From: Fibrobacter succinogenes
GTDB taxonomy: Bacteria; Fibrobacterota; Fibrobacteria; Fibrobacterales; Fibrobacteraceae
Direction: 5' to 3'
Assembly: GCA_902800815.1 (NCBI GenBank)
Contig: CADCGB010000017.1
Location: 1-46,519 of the forward strand
Length of the DNA stretch: 46,519 nucleotides
Under the pieces are notes generated by a model. That model was given only the letters and a program-made list of their open reading frames with translations, ran no database searches and had not been told where the DNA came from. A program made the translations under genes and the position numbers. Of this stretch, positions 8,306 through 16,781 are shown piece after piece. Each line of letters opens with the position of its first letter. Positions within the stretch are counted from its first letter, which is position 1.

Positions 8306-9079
8306 TTACTTCTTGGAATCCTTGAAGTACTGCGCAGTGTTCTTGGCACCGGCCTTCTTCAGGGCCTTGATCAGGCGAGTGTAGCCTTCGTTTGTAGCCC
8401 AGTCGAGCACGGAGTAGCCCTGACCGCACTTGGCGTTCACGTCGGCACCCTTCTCGATGAGGAACATCATGGCGTCGTAGTTGCCGGACTTGACGGTCCA
8501 GTGGAGCGGGAGGTAGCCATCCGGGCCACGGTTCTCAAGCGGAGCGCCTGCATCGGCGAGCAGCTGGAGCATGTCTACCTTGCCCGTCTTGGCGGCGATA
8601 AGCACTGCGGTACCGAGCGTTGCCGGGTCAGCGCCTTCCTTCTTGAGCTGATCGATAAGGATCTTCACCACGTCGGCGTTGCCCATCATCACGGCGTTGT
8701 CGAGCACGGCTTCGCCGTTGCTGTTCTTGACGTTAGCCTTTGCGCCATGGTCAAAGAGGTAGTTCAGCACCATTACGTTGCCCTTGTTGGCCGCAATGGC
8801 GACTGCGTTGTTGCCGTTATCGGCAATGGCATCAATTTCATAGGAGGCCTTCAGGAACACGGTCATCATGAGCGTATCGCTGTTGAAGGCATAGTTGATG
8901 AAGTTGTTCGCATTGAAAGCTATGTGCTTGTTTTCAAGAGCCTTGCGAACGCCCTGGGGATCACTCTTGGCAAGGAATGCCTGCACGGAGGCCGGGTCCT
9001 TAAAGTTGACATCGTCACCGCAGGCGACAAGGGAGAATGCAAGACCGAGACCGCAAAGTCCAAGAAGGGTTTTCTTCAT
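8306..9079 (-). CDS. ankyrin-repeat lipoprotein
   Basis: 257 residues. A signal peptide ends in the lipobox LVAC (Cys about residue 20), followed by GDD. Residues 80-250 hold about five ankyrin repeats, recognisable from segments such as NNAVAIAANKGNVMVLNYLF, LPLHWTVKSGNYDAMMFLIE and SVLDWATNEGYTRLIKALKK. Ankyrin repeats mediate protein binding, so it is likely a periplasm-facing or surface-anchored interaction protein; the partner cannot be seen. The start at 9079 has GGAG 8 bases upstream. It is monocistronic, ending at its own terminator, and divergent from the outer-membrane protein gene at 9192. Confidence 0.88.
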   Translation of the reverse strand: MKKTLLGLCGLGLAFSLVACGDDVNFKDPASVQAFLAKSDPQGVRKALENKHIAFNANNFINYAFNSDTLMMTVFLKASYEIDAIADNGNNAVAIAANKGNVMVLNYLFDHGAKANVKNSNGEAVLDNAVMMGNADVVKILIDQLKKEGADPATLGTAVLIAAKTGKVDMLQLLADAGAPLENRGPDGYLPLHWTVKSGNYDAMMFLIEKGADVNAKCGQGYSVLDWATNEGYTRLIKALKKAGAKNTAQYFKDSKK

Positions 9080-9178
9080 TTTTTTACTCCAAAAAAGGTG
9101 TTTTTGTTCTTATGCCTCTAAAATTACACTTTTTTTAGCCAATTTATTCACAAAAAAAATTTTTTTTCCAAATTTTTT

Positions 9179-9184
9179 TAAATT
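9179..9184 (+). promoter_or_regulatory. candidate -10 box, short-leader promoter
   Basis: TAAATT 7 bases before the ATG at 9192, within a very AT-rich divergent intergenic stretch (9080-9191). No Shine-Dalgarno sequence is seen. Confidence 0.35.
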
Positions 9185-9191
9185 TCAGTTC

Positions 9192-9971
9192 ATGAGTAAA
9201 TTTTTCTTTGCCTTAGCGCTTGGCGCAGCAGCATTTTGCTATGCTGACACAGTCTTTATCGACAATTCCATGGCCGCCGACAACAAGAGCGACGTCAACG
9301 AGTACGAAGAACGCTTCGCGATTGGCCCCTACATCGAGTTCACGAACATCAAGATGGACAACGTGAACTGGGACTACACGGTAAACGGCCGCAGGTACGA
9401 CATCAGCGTGAACAACACGTTCACCTTCGGCGGTACGGGTATCCTCCCCTTCAACAACTACGTCGGCATCTACGCAATCCTCGCCTACCAATTCCTGGGC
9501 GTTTCCTACAAGGACAAGAACCTCAAGGAAGCCTACGCGATACAGGAAGCGATGGAAATCGAGTACGACGGTTGGAACGTCCCTGTTGAGAAGGATGACA
9601 TCGAGGGCCACCACCAGATTCACATCGCGCTCGCCCAGATTGGCGTTGATTTCGGTGTCCCGCTGTACAGCAGCTATAATTACCAGTTCATGTGCAAGCT
9701 CTACGGCTTCTTGGGCGGCATTACCGGCAAGACTTTCTTCCAGAACGATTCCAAGTACCTCGCCCCCGCAATCTGGGGATACACCTACGGTGCGGGCCTG
9801 CGCGTCGCATTCCATGCCTTCACGCTTGCCGGTGGCATCCGCAATACGCACGAGTACTTCCACACGTACTACGAGCAGCCCATTTCGGACAAGAAGGAAA
9901 ACGAGGAGTTCATGCTTGACTTCGACGCCTTCCTCCAACCTTACGTCAGCATGACGATTGACCTGTTCTAA
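9192..9971 (+). CDS. putative outer-membrane beta-barrel protein
   Basis: 259 residues. The ATG at 9192 gives a signal peptide (MSKFFFALALGAAAFCYA); the open frame further upstream runs antisense through the ankyrin gene and is rejected. The mature part has alternating polar/aromatic strands such as YVGIYAILAYQFLGVSY, QIGVDFGVPLY and YTYGAGLRVAFHAFTLAGG, and ends YVSMTIDLF. A terminal Phe after alternating residues is the classic signal for outer-membrane barrel insertion. I recognise no family. It converges with the transglycosylase gene, with a small hairpin (9973-9985) between. Confidence 0.78.
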   Translation: MSKFFFALALGAAAFCYADTVFIDNSMAADNKSDVNEYEERFAIGPYIEFTNIKMDNVNWDYTVNGRRYDISVNNTFTFGGTGILPFNNYVGIYAILAYQFLGVSYKDKNLKEAYAIQEAMEIEYDGWNVPVEKDDIEGHHQIHIALAQIGVDFGVPLYSSYNYQFMCKLYGFLGGITGKTFFQNDSKYLAPAIWGYTYGAGLRVAFHAFTLAGGIRNTHEYFHTYYEQPISDKKENEEFMLDFDAFLQPYVSMTIDLF

Positions 9972-9995
9972 AGCACCGAAGGTGCCCACGCAAAT

Positions 9996-12281
9996 TTAAG
10001 GCTTTTTAATCTTGAGTTTATCGCCGGGCTTGATCTTTGTATCCTTGAGCCCGTTCCACTTCATGATATCTTCCTTGGTCGTCTTGTAGGACTTCGCAAG
10101 GTCATAGAGCGAATCGCCCTGCTTCACCGTGTAAGTGATGAACCCGTCAGCCTTTTCGGCGGGCTTGTCCTTCGAGGCGTTCTTTGAACCGCGCACCACG
10201 AGCGTGTCGCCCGGATGGATGTTCGAGTTGGTAAGTCCGTTCCAAGCCATCAGATCATCAACTGTGCAGGAGAACTTCTTCGCGATGTAGTAGAGGTTAT
10301 CGCCCGATTCCACCACGTAGGTATTGCCCTTCGTGGGCGCGACCTTCTCGGCAGTCTTCTTCGCCTTTTCCGCCTTCTTGTCGTCCTTCTTGCTATCGGC
10401 CTTCGGTTCGGACTTTGCGGGCTTCTTCGGCGGCGTGTATGCCGGAATTACAAGGGAATCACCGATGGTGAGCCTGCGGATAAACCCGCTGTTCGCTTCC
10501 ATCAGGAGGCGCGTAGGTATGGAGAGCGCTTCGGCAATATTCGCGTAGGTATCACCCGCGCCCACCACGTAGCGTTCACCCTTCTTGAGTTCAATCTTCT
10601 TCACCTCGCCCGCGGGCTTGAGCTCGGGTTTCGAGACGAAAATCGTATCGCCGGGTTTGACAACCGCGGTCGGTTCCATCTGGTTCCAGATGCGCAGGGA
10701 TTCCTGCGAGACGCCGAACTGGCGGGCAATGGATGCGAGGTTGTCGCTCAGTTCCACCACGTAGGTGCGGACCTTGAGCGGCTTCTTGCCTGAGGACTTC
10801 TTCGGGCTGACCTTGATAGGAATCAGGAGTGTCTTGCCCTGACGTACGCGATCGTTCTTCAGGTTGTTCGCGAGCTTGAGCTCGGTGACGGTAATGCCGT
10901 ACTGCTTGGCAATCGCCCCCAGGTTCTCGCCCTTCTTGACCCTGTGGTGGTGCCAACTAGAGAACGAGTTCTTCTGCATGCGGTCATAACCCTCGACAAA
11001 CGCGGAGCGGGTACCGAACGGCAGGCGCAGCAGGTAAGAATCCACGTTAGGCGGCGTACACCACATCACGAGTTCCATATTGAGCGTGCGGAGAGTATCC
11101 TCCGGAACCTTCAGGAGTTTCGCCACTTCTTCGAGCGAGAAGGAATCGAACACCGTTACGGTATCGAACTGCGGGCGGTAGGTCTGCTTCACGGTAATAT
11201 CGTACTGTTCCGGGTAATGACCGATGACCATCGCCGCGAGGATACGCGGAACGTAGTGCATCGTCTCCTTCGGGAGTTCCAGGTCCCAGTAGCTCACGGC
11301 CTGCGTGGTATCGTGCGTGGAATCAGCCTTCCATTCGCGGATTTCGCGACGGATACGGCCTTCACCGCAGTTGTAGGCAGCCATGGCTAGGAGCCAGTCA
11401 CCAAACTCGTTATACAGGTAAGAAAGGTAATTGAGCGCTGCCTCGGTAGCAAGTTCCGGGTTACGGCGCATGTCAACCCAGTAGTCAACACTAAGGCCAT
11501 AGCGCTTGCCCGTTTCGGGAATAAACTGCCACAGGCCCGAAGCCTTCGCGCGGCTGTACGCCTTCACCTTGAAGCCGGATTCCACAAGGGAAAGGAAGAT
11601 GAGGTCGCGGGGCATGTTGTGCTCGGCAAGTTTCGCGTAGACCAGGGAATCGTAGGCCGTCTTGCGGCTCAGCGACCCCTCAGTAAAGCTCTTCGCCTTC
11701 GAGGTAAGGTAGAATACCTCCTGCAGCACGCGCTCGTTGAACTTGATGGGGAGCGTGAACTCGTTCACGTCAAGGGAATCAAGCTGGTCCTCGAGGCTCA
11801 TGAGGGAAGCACTGTCGGCAAGGACGCTTTCGTCCTGGAATATGCCGTCGAGCGGGCCTTCGTCGGCACCCGTCACTTCGTTGGGGTACACCTCGTCGAG
11901 AGCACGCACCAGTAACACGGACATCTTGAGCCTGTAGAGGGAATCCTCCTTCGGGCTCACGTTCGCGTAGGTAGAATCAAAATGTTCGGTAACAAGATTG
12001 CGGAGAGAACGGTTCAGGTAGCGGCGTGCCTGGTTCCATTCCTGGTTGTCCATCGCCTGCAGTGCGTACTGGTAGTTTTCCCACGAGGGGCGCATGGCAA
12101 GCGAATCGGAAACCTTGAACCGGAGAGACCATTCGGCAAACGACAGCGTATCGCTCACAGGTGCTTCTTGCACCTGCACGTCGGCAAGTCCATTCGAAGC
12201 CTGGTTCGGAGCACAGGCCAGCAATACGGATGTCGCCAGAACGGCTATGGAATAGCCGGCAAGCCTACACCAGCAGATCAC
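9996..12281 (-). CDS. mltD: membrane-bound lytic murein transglycosylase with five LysM domains (MltD-like)
   Basis: 761 residues from the GTG at 12281, whose GTGA overlaps the stop of the upstream 66-residue gene; a longer TTG-initiated frame at 12317 is less likely. The N-terminus is a lipoprotein signal with lipobox LLAC. After a roughly 200-residue region comes the SLT lysozyme-like domain, with the catalytic Glu in LVESGFKVKAYSRAKASGLW and the distal motif AAYNCGEGRI. It cleaves the MurNAc-GlcNAc bond of peptidoglycan to 1,6-anhydro products. Five LysM modules follow from about residue 440 to the end (for example YVVESGDNLYYIAKKFS), separated by Lys/Ala-rich linkers; they bind peptidoglycan. 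E. coli MltD has two LysM modules, so this is an extended form. It is the last gene of a three-gene operon. Confidence 0.93.
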   Translation of the reverse strand: MICWCRLAGYSIAVLATSVLLACAPNQASNGLADVQVQEAPVSDTLSFAEWSLRFKVSDSLAMRPSWENYQYALQAMDNQEWNQARRYLNRSLRNLVTEHFDSTYANVSPKEDSLYRLKMSVLLVRALDEVYPNEVTGADEGPLDGIFQDESVLADSASLMSLEDQLDSLDVNEFTLPIKFNERVLQEVFYLTSKAKSFTEGSLSRKTAYDSLVYAKLAEHNMPRDLIFLSLVESGFKVKAYSRAKASGLWQFIPETGKRYGLSVDYWVDMRRNPELATEAALNYLSYLYNEFGDWLLAMAAYNCGEGRIRREIREWKADSTHDTTQAVSYWDLELPKETMHYVPRILAAMVIGHYPEQYDITVKQTYRPQFDTVTVFDSFSLEEVAKLLKVPEDTLRTLNMELVMWCTPPNVDSYLLRLPFGTRSAFVEGYDRMQKNSFSSWHHHRVKKGENLGAIAKQYGITVTELKLANNLKNDRVRQGKTLLIPIKVSPKKSSGKKPLKVRTYVVELSDNLASIARQFGVSQESLRIWNQMEPTAVVKPGDTIFVSKPELKPAGEVKKIELKKGERYVVGAGDTYANIAEALSIPTRLLMEANSGFIRRLTIGDSLVIPAYTPPKKPAKSEPKADSKKDDKKAEKAKKTAEKVAPTKGNTYVVESGDNLYYIAKKFSCTVDDLMAWNGLTNSNIHPGDTLVVRGSKNASKDKPAEKADGFITYTVKQGDSLYDLAKSYKTTKEDIMKWNGLKDTKIKPGDKLKIKKP

Positions 12282-12478
12282 TGGTCGTAGTCCAGGTCTT
12301 CGGCGTAATCGGACCAAATCTGGTCACGCTTGAAGGAAGGCTGGTCGAAGTCAACTTCTTCGTCCACGTCTTCTTCTTCCTCAATTTCTTCTTCTTCCTC
12401 TTCGTTAGAAAAGGGCATTGGGGCATCAAAACCATCACCTTTGGGGCGGCGACCACAATGATAGGCGAACTGTAACAT
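12278..12478 (-). CDS. small acidic protein of unknown function
   Basis: 66 residues. The ATG at 12478 has AAGAGG 5-6 bases upstream. The protein has a neutral N-terminus with Cys and His, then a remarkable acidic run (Glu/Asp between residues 25 and 45), and ends QIWSDYAEDLDYDQ. There is no signal peptide or membrane helix. Its stop overlaps the transglycosylase GTG start as GTGA, and it follows a 52-residue membrane-protein gene by 13 bases. The overlap and the good ribosome-binding site argue that it is translated. Function unknown; such polyacidic proteins can bind cations or basic partners. Confidence 0.65.
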   Translation of the reverse strand: MLQFAYHCGRRPKGDGFDAPMPFSNEEEEEEIEEEEDVDEEVDFDQPSFKRDQIWSDYAEDLDYDQ

Positions 12479-12491
12479 AATACCTCTTGTT

Positions 12492-12650
12492 TCAGTTTAA
12501 CACTCGAGCCATGCCATACAGGATCACTCCGCACATCACTAGGGCGGCAACCATCTGGAGAATGATTATCACGCGGTTGACGCGATAAGCCTTCTGTGCC
12601 TTCCTGTGCCACACGGGGATATTCTGATTATGCCTGGACGAGAGACTCAC
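12492..12650 (-). CDS. small single-pass membrane protein (52 residues)
   Basis: This reading frame has a GTG start at 12650 and a TGA at 12492-12494. It encodes a basic N-terminus (HRKAQKAYRVNR, residues 14-25) followed by one hydrophobic segment (VIIILQMVAALVMCGVILYG) and a short tail, ARVLN. That is a normal inner-membrane anchor with a cytosolic positive side. The GTG sits 7 bases after TATATT, the same promoter-to-start arrangement as at dut, folK and others, which supports this start. It heads the operon with the acidic protein and the murein transglycosylase. Function unknown; it may belong to a cell-wall complex with them. Confidence 0.6.
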   Translation of the reverse strand: MSLSSRHNQNIPVWHRKAQKAYRVNRVIIILQMVAALVMCGVILYGMARVLN

Positions 12651-12657
12651 GGAGGCA

Positions 12658-12663
12658 AATATA
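12658..12663 (-). promoter_or_regulatory. candidate -10 box, short-leader promoter
   Basis: TATATT on the minus strand, 7 bases before the GTG at 12650. A TTGTTT lies about 15 bases further upstream as a possible -35. Confidence 0.5.
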
Positions 12664-12722
12664 CACATAAAGTTGAAAAAACAACAAAAAAAATCAAAAA
12701 AAAGTTAAATTTTTTGCGGATT

Positions 12723-14849
12723 ATGAAGAAAATCCTGCTCTCATTGCTATTTCTCACCCAGTTCCTCCATGCCCAGATAGGCATCGGGCAGGATATGGAG
12801 GGGGTGCGCGTGCCTACCGCGAACACCTTGAGTCAGGGTTACTTCTTTATTTCGGGTAGTTATGAGTCTGTAAGTGATGGTCACGCGCTCGCCATGAACG
12901 GCTACCTGAGTGAAAATCAGCAAAAAAACGTAGAACTAGACAAGAATACTCCCTCGTCGGGTGGTTCGCTCACGCTCGGTTTAGGTGCGACCGACAACCT
13001 GGAACTCACGCTCACCCTACCCCTCTATTACGAAGGCACCATCGACGGTACGGAACTAGACGGGTTCGGTACCGGCGACCTCTACTTAGGGACCAAGTAT
13101 TCCTACCCCATTCCTGGTGTTCCGGTTAACCTGGCCTTCGTTAGCGGCCTGACCATTCCAACAGGCGCAAAGTCCATCGGGTTTAGGCCCAGGCACCAGT
13201 GGTTCATCTACGATGACGACCGCGAATCCTATGCCTTCACGGCCGGCAAGTGGGGCCTTTTCCTGGAGGGCGTCGTTTCGGTAGACCTTTTCGACTTCCT
13301 GTACTGGAACAGCTATGCGGGCTATTTCCATGTGCTGAACGCAAAGAACTACACCGTGCTCTGGGGCTCGGGTTTCGAGATTTTCCCCAAGAAGATGGTT
13401 TCGGGTGTGCTCGAGATGACTGCCGAAACATCGCTGTTCCGTGACAATCCCGTCAAGGAACTCATGAATGACGTGTTCCGCGTGACGCCCGCGGTGAAAA
13501 TCCACCTGCCCGACATGCTCAACCTGATGCTCGGTATGGATGTCGGCTTCGACTTTGTGCGCAAGGCGACCTTTGACAACAGCATTGAGATAAAGAGACG
13601 CTATAAGGATGACAAACTCCAGTACTTTATACGTGGCACGCCCGAATACACGATGGTGCTTGCCATCACGAAGACGCTCGACTTTAGCCGCAAGGACGCC
13701 GACAATGATGGCGTGATTGACCGCCATGACCTGTGCCCCAACACCGAACTGGGGGTCGCGGTCAACAGCAGGGGCTGCCCCGTGGATAACGACCAGGACG
13801 GTGTGCTCAACATTTTCGATAACTGCCCCGAGACACCGCGAGGCGTTATTGTAGACTACTTTGGATGCCCTGTCGATACCGATGGTGACGGCATTCCCGA
13901 TTACGTGGACCAGTGCCAGGCCACCCCCAAGGGAACCGCAGTTGACAGCACCGGATGTATGCGCGACAGCGACGGCGACGGCGTGGACGACAACAACGAC
14001 AAGTGCCCGAACTCGCTCTCGAGAGACAAGGTGGACGAGAACGGCTGCCCGCTCGACGATGACCACGATGGCGTGTTGAACGACCGCGACGAATGCCCGC
14101 ATACTCCGCGCGGATACTCGGTAGACCTGCGTGGCTGCCCGCTTGACTTTGACCACGACGACGTCCCCAACGAGATTGACATGTGCCCCAACAGCGTCGA
14201 GGGTGAAATCGTCGACGAGGACGGATGCCCTGCCGATAACGATCGCGATGGCGTGGCTGACAGCAGGGACCAGTGCCCAGACACCCCGAGAGGATTCCCG
14301 GTCGACGAGAATGGATGCCCGCGCGACCACGACCAGGACGGTGTACCCGACGCTCTCGACAAGTGCCCGAACTCCCCCGCTCATGCTCCCGTGGATTCTG
14401 TCGGGTGCCCCATCGATAGCGACAATGACGAAGTTTACGACTACATGGACAAGTGCCCGGGAACCTTCCCGAACGTGATTGTAGGGCGTGACGGATGCCC
14501 GCTGAACCCGAAGAACAACCTGAACGCCATTGCCGTGCATGTGAAGTTCAAGAACAATTCCGAAGCGCTGCTGAACTCGAGTTACACCGCGCTGAACGAT
14601 GTCATCTACCTGATGCGCAAGTACACGTTCGACCTCGAAATCCAGTGCAGCAACCCCGCCGGCGAGGAGGTATCGAACCAGCAGGCACAGGCGATTGCCG
14701 ACTACCTCATCGAGAAGGGCATTAATAAGAAGCGCATCAACGCGCAAGGCTTCGGGAGCAAATTGCCGCAAGGCGAAGAATTCAAGAACTGGAACTCGAA
14801 GGGCGTGCGGCTGATTCCCGTAACGCATGTCGAGGAAGAAACGAAATGA
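12723..14849 (+). CDS. OmpA-like outer-membrane protein with nine thrombospondin type 3 repeats
   Basis: 708 residues. The ATG at 12723 gives a signal peptide (MKKILLSLLFLTQFLHA). Residues 20-320 form a beta-barrel-like domain rich in alternating strands (LTLGLGATDNLELTLTLPLY). From about residue 325 to 595 there are nine calcium-binding TSP3 repeats of the type DxDxDGVxDxxDxCP, each followed by a Cys-Pro spaced linker; the first is DADNDGVIDRHDLCP and the last DSDNDEVYDYMDKCP. The C-terminal 105 residues are an OmpA-like domain (FKNNSEALL...INAQGFGSKLPQ) that binds peptidoglycan. It probably links the outer membrane to the wall through a stiff Ca-loaded spacer. It is divergent from the mltD operon and overlaps the NUDIX gene as ATGA. 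Confidence 0.92.
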   Translation: MKKILLSLLFLTQFLHAQIGIGQDMEGVRVPTANTLSQGYFFISGSYESVSDGHALAMNGYLSENQQKNVELDKNTPSSGGSLTLGLGATDNLELTLTLPLYYEGTIDGTELDGFGTGDLYLGTKYSYPIPGVPVNLAFVSGLTIPTGAKSIGFRPRHQWFIYDDDRESYAFTAGKWGLFLEGVVSVDLFDFLYWNSYAGYFHVLNAKNYTVLWGSGFEIFPKKMVSGVLEMTAETSLFRDNPVKELMNDVFRVTPAVKIHLPDMLNLMLGMDVGFDFVRKATFDNSIEIKRRYKDDKLQYFIRGTPEYTMVLAITKTLDFSRKDADNDGVIDRHDLCPNTELGVAVNSRGCPVDNDQDGVLNIFDNCPETPRGVIVDYFGCPVDTDGDGIPDYVDQCQATPKGTAVDSTGCMRDSDGDGVDDNNDKCPNSLSRDKVDENGCPLDDDHDGVLNDRDECPHTPRGYSVDLRGCPLDFDHDDVPNEIDMCPNSVEGEIVDEDGCPADNDRDGVADSRDQCPDTPRGFPVDENGCPRDHDQDGVPDALDKCPNSPAHAPVDSVGCPIDSDNDEVYDYMDKCPGTFPNVIVGRDGCPLNPKNNLNAIAVHVKFKNNSEALLNSSYTALNDVIYLMRKYTFDLEIQCSNPAGEEVSNQQAQAIADYLIEKGINKKRINAQGFGSKLPQGEEFKNWNSKGVRLIPVTHVEEETK

Positions 14850-15331
14850 TCAACACCACCCTCTGCTACATTGAGCAAGACGGCATGTACCTGCTGCTCC
14901 ACCGCGTCAAGAAAAAGAACGACATCAACAAGGACAAGTGGATTGGCATCGGAGGCAAGTTCGAGGAAAAGGAATCGCCCGAGGACTGCATACGCCGCGA
15001 GGTGATGGAAGAGACAGGCCTGACACTTATTCACCCCAGGTACCGCGGTATCGTGACCTTCATCAGCGACGGCATGCAGGAGACGGAGTTCATGCACCTG
15101 TTCACCGCGACTGAGTTTTCGGGGACAATCAAGGAATGCGACGAGGGAACTCTCGAGTGGGTGCCCAAGGAAGACGTGATACGCCTCCCCCATTGGGACG
15201 GCGACCTCATATTCCTCGCCCTGCTGGAACGGGGCGAGCCGTTCTTCTCGTTGAAACTGACGTACGTGGGATCGACGCTCACCGAGGCTCTCCTGAACGA
15301 GAAACCGGTCCACGTCTCGGACTTTATCTAG
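14846..15331 (+). CDS. NUDIX hydrolase (MutT/8-oxo-dGTP diphosphatase-like)
   Basis: 161 residues. The complete NUDIX box GX5EX7REUXEEXGU is visible: GGKFEEKESPEDCIRREVME followed by ETGL, about residues 37-60, whose glutamates bind the catalytic metal. The N-terminus (TTLCYIEQDGMYLLLHR) and the WIGIGGK stretch resemble MutT1/YjhB-type 8-oxo-dGTP diphosphatases that clean the nucleotide pool, but the substrate cannot be fixed from sequence. Its ATG overlaps the ompA-like stop (ATGA), so it is co-translated with an unrelated envelope gene. It converges with the LptE-like gene 3 bases beyond its stop. Confidence 0.9.
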   Translation: MINTTLCYIEQDGMYLLLHRVKKKNDINKDKWIGIGGKFEEKESPEDCIRREVMEETGLTLIHPRYRGIVTFISDGMQETEFMHLFTATEFSGTIKECDEGTLEWVPKEDVIRLPHWDGDLIFLALLERGEPFFSLKLTYVGSTLTEALLNEKPVHVSDFI

Positions 15332-15334
15332 CGA

Positions 15335-15859
15335 CTACCACTTGGCTAGGGCGTTCGCAATAATCAAATCCTGCAACTTCTCGATGGCGCGTGCCTGGCC
15401 GTGCCTGTCTTCCGACTCGTTCTTCTGGATATCGTAGACACCGTCGGCAGAGAGCGACTTGTTCTCGTAAATAATACGTTCTTTCACGTTATCGTAGAAC
15501 TTCACGCTTACGCGAATGGTAACGCGGTACGTTTCCACGTCGCTATTGCTGTTGTAGTTCTCGGGCTTGTTCGCATAACTCAGGAGCGTAATCTCGAAAT
15601 CGGCGTTAGCATCCTCGTTCACGAGACGGATACCGCCGGCGTTCTTCTTGAACATGTCGACGACTGCCGTGTGGAGGTCGTTTGCGAGCACCGGGTCGAG
15701 AGCCTTGTCCTCGACCTCGTGAATCTGCACCGTCTTGATGTGGCTCGGGAGCGTACTTGCCGTAAAGCTGTAGCAGCCTGCAAACATAAGCGATACAAGC
15801 GCCAGAAGGCACATGCACAAAACATTCCCGGATACAAACTTTTTGCCAAAAACGAGCAT
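15335..15859 (-). CDS. lptE: LptE-like LPS-assembly lipoprotein
   Basis: 174 residues. A signal peptide ends in MFAGC (lipobox), followed by YSFTASTLPSHIKTVQIHEV, which closely matches the start of LptE-family proteins (GYSFTGxSLPPHIKTIAIP). The rest alternates strands and helices, with VETYRVTIRVSVKFYDN as the central sheet, as expected. LptE plugs the LptD barrel that inserts lipopolysaccharide into the outer leaflet. The start at 15859 lies 6 bases after TAAATT without a Shine-Dalgarno sequence. It is divergent from the kinase gene at 15894. Confidence 0.85.
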   Translation of the reverse strand: MLVFGKKFVSGNVLCMCLLALVSLMFAGCYSFTASTLPSHIKTVQIHEVEDKALDPVLANDLHTAVVDMFKKNAGGIRLVNEDANADFEITLLSYANKPENYNSNSDVETYRVTIRVSVKFYDNVKERIIYENKSLSADGVYDIQKNESEDRHGQARAIEKLQDLIIANALAKW

Positions 15860-15865
15860 GGCCTA

Positions 15866-15871
15866 AATTTA
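15866..15871 (-). promoter_or_regulatory. candidate -10 box for lptE
   Basis: TAAATT on the minus strand, 6 bases before the ATG at 15859. Confidence 0.35.
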
Positions 15872-15879
15872 ACATTTTT

Positions 15880-15885
15880 TATATT
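15880..15885 (+). promoter_or_regulatory. candidate -10 box for the kinase-peptidase-PqqD-ABC operon
   Basis: TATATT, 8 bases before the ATG at 15894. No clear -35 box is visible. Confidence 0.45.
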
Positions 15886-15893
15886 GGGTCAAG

Positions 15894-16781
15894 ATGAATA
15901 ACGGAAAAAAGACCGAATACGCCTACAAGGTCGCCGAGCACGTGTTTACGCTCGGATTCGCTCCCGAACTGGAACTGGATTCCGGCGCAATGCTCGATAA
16001 CTACGCGCCGTTCGCCTATGCGGGCGAATACCCCGCCCTCTTTACGGTAAGTGTCGTGAAATCTCCTGCGCCCGCCTTCGAGGAAGAAACCCGGCAGGAC
16101 GAGGAAGGCCAGCAGATTCTCTGCGGGCACACGCAAGGGAACGACGCCGTATTTGAATTCAGGCTGCAGAACAGGACCTGCGGGACGCTCGTGTGCAATG
16201 GCGATTACACCCGCGGGACCATCCACCTGACGGAATTCGCCCCGAAATTTACGATAAACAACTCGATGATGGTGCTTTACGCGCTGGCCACCTCGCGGTA
16301 CAGAACGGCACTGTTCCACTCTGCCGTGGTAAGGCACGAAGGCTACGGGTACATGTTCCTGGGCAAGAGCGGGACCGGCAAGAGCACGCATGCCCGCCTC
16401 TGGCTCAAGCATATCGGGAATACGGAACTCCTGAACGACGACAACCCGGTGGTGCGCGTCTTCGATAACGAGATCCGCGTGTTCGGTTCGCCCTGGAGCG
16501 GCAAGACCCCCTGCTACAGGAACGAAGATTGCCCGCTGGGTGCAATCGTGCTCCTGAGCCAGGCTCCCTACAACAAGATTACGCGCCTCCGCGGGATTGA
16601 GGCATACGCTGCCCTCGTGCCGAGCATCTCCGGCAAGCGCTGGGACCGGAAAATCGCCGACGGGCTTCACGAAACCGAGAACGCGCTTGCGATGAAGGTG
16701 CCTACCTGGTACCTGGAATGCCTCCCCGACGAGGATGCGGCAAGGACATGTCATAGTGCCATAAGGGTGTGTAAAGGATGA
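15894..16781 (+). CDS. HPr kinase-like (HprK-fold) protein of a peptide-processing cassette
   Basis: 295 residues. The HprK/PEPCK-type kinase fold is indicated by FHSAVV (residues 141-146), the P-loop GKSGTGKSTHA (157-167), NDDNPVV (181-187) and FGSPWSGK (197-204). These correspond to HprK's nucleotide-binding loop and catalytic acidic region. True HprK also carries an N-terminal domain and a C-terminal helix specific for HPr; here the N-terminal 130 residues differ. Such HprK-like proteins occur in RiPP clusters, where some phosphorylate the precursor peptide. It is the first of four genes joined by ATGA overlaps (next: S26-like peptidase, PqqD, ABC exporter). Acting on a peptide is therefore an inference from family and context. 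Confidence 0.85.
   Translation: MNNGKKTEYAYKVAEHVFTLGFAPELELDSGAMLDNYAPFAYAGEYPALFTVSVVKSPAPAFEEETRQDEEGQQILCGHTQGNDAVFEFRLQNRTCGTLVCNGDYTRGTIHLTEFAPKFTINNSMMVLYALATSRYRTALFHSAVVRHEGYGYMFLGKSGTGKSTHARLWLKHIGNTELLNDDNPVVRVFDNEIRVFGSPWSGKTPCYRNEDCPLGAIVLLSQAPYNKITRLRGIEAYAALVPSISGKRWDRKIADGLHETENALAMKVPTWYLECLPDEDAARTCHSAIRVCKG

Noticed and set aside
12282..12317. TTG-initiated N-terminal extension of the murein transglycosylase
   Set aside because: The GTG at 12281 overlaps the upstream stop as GTGA and places the lipoprotein signal at the N-terminus.
13086..14828. 580-codon open frame on the minus strand
   Set aside because: It lies entirely antisense to the OmpA-like TSP3 gene; the Asp/Cys-Pro-rich codons leave the opposite frame free of stops. 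The translation has no domain, signal or composition of a real protein.
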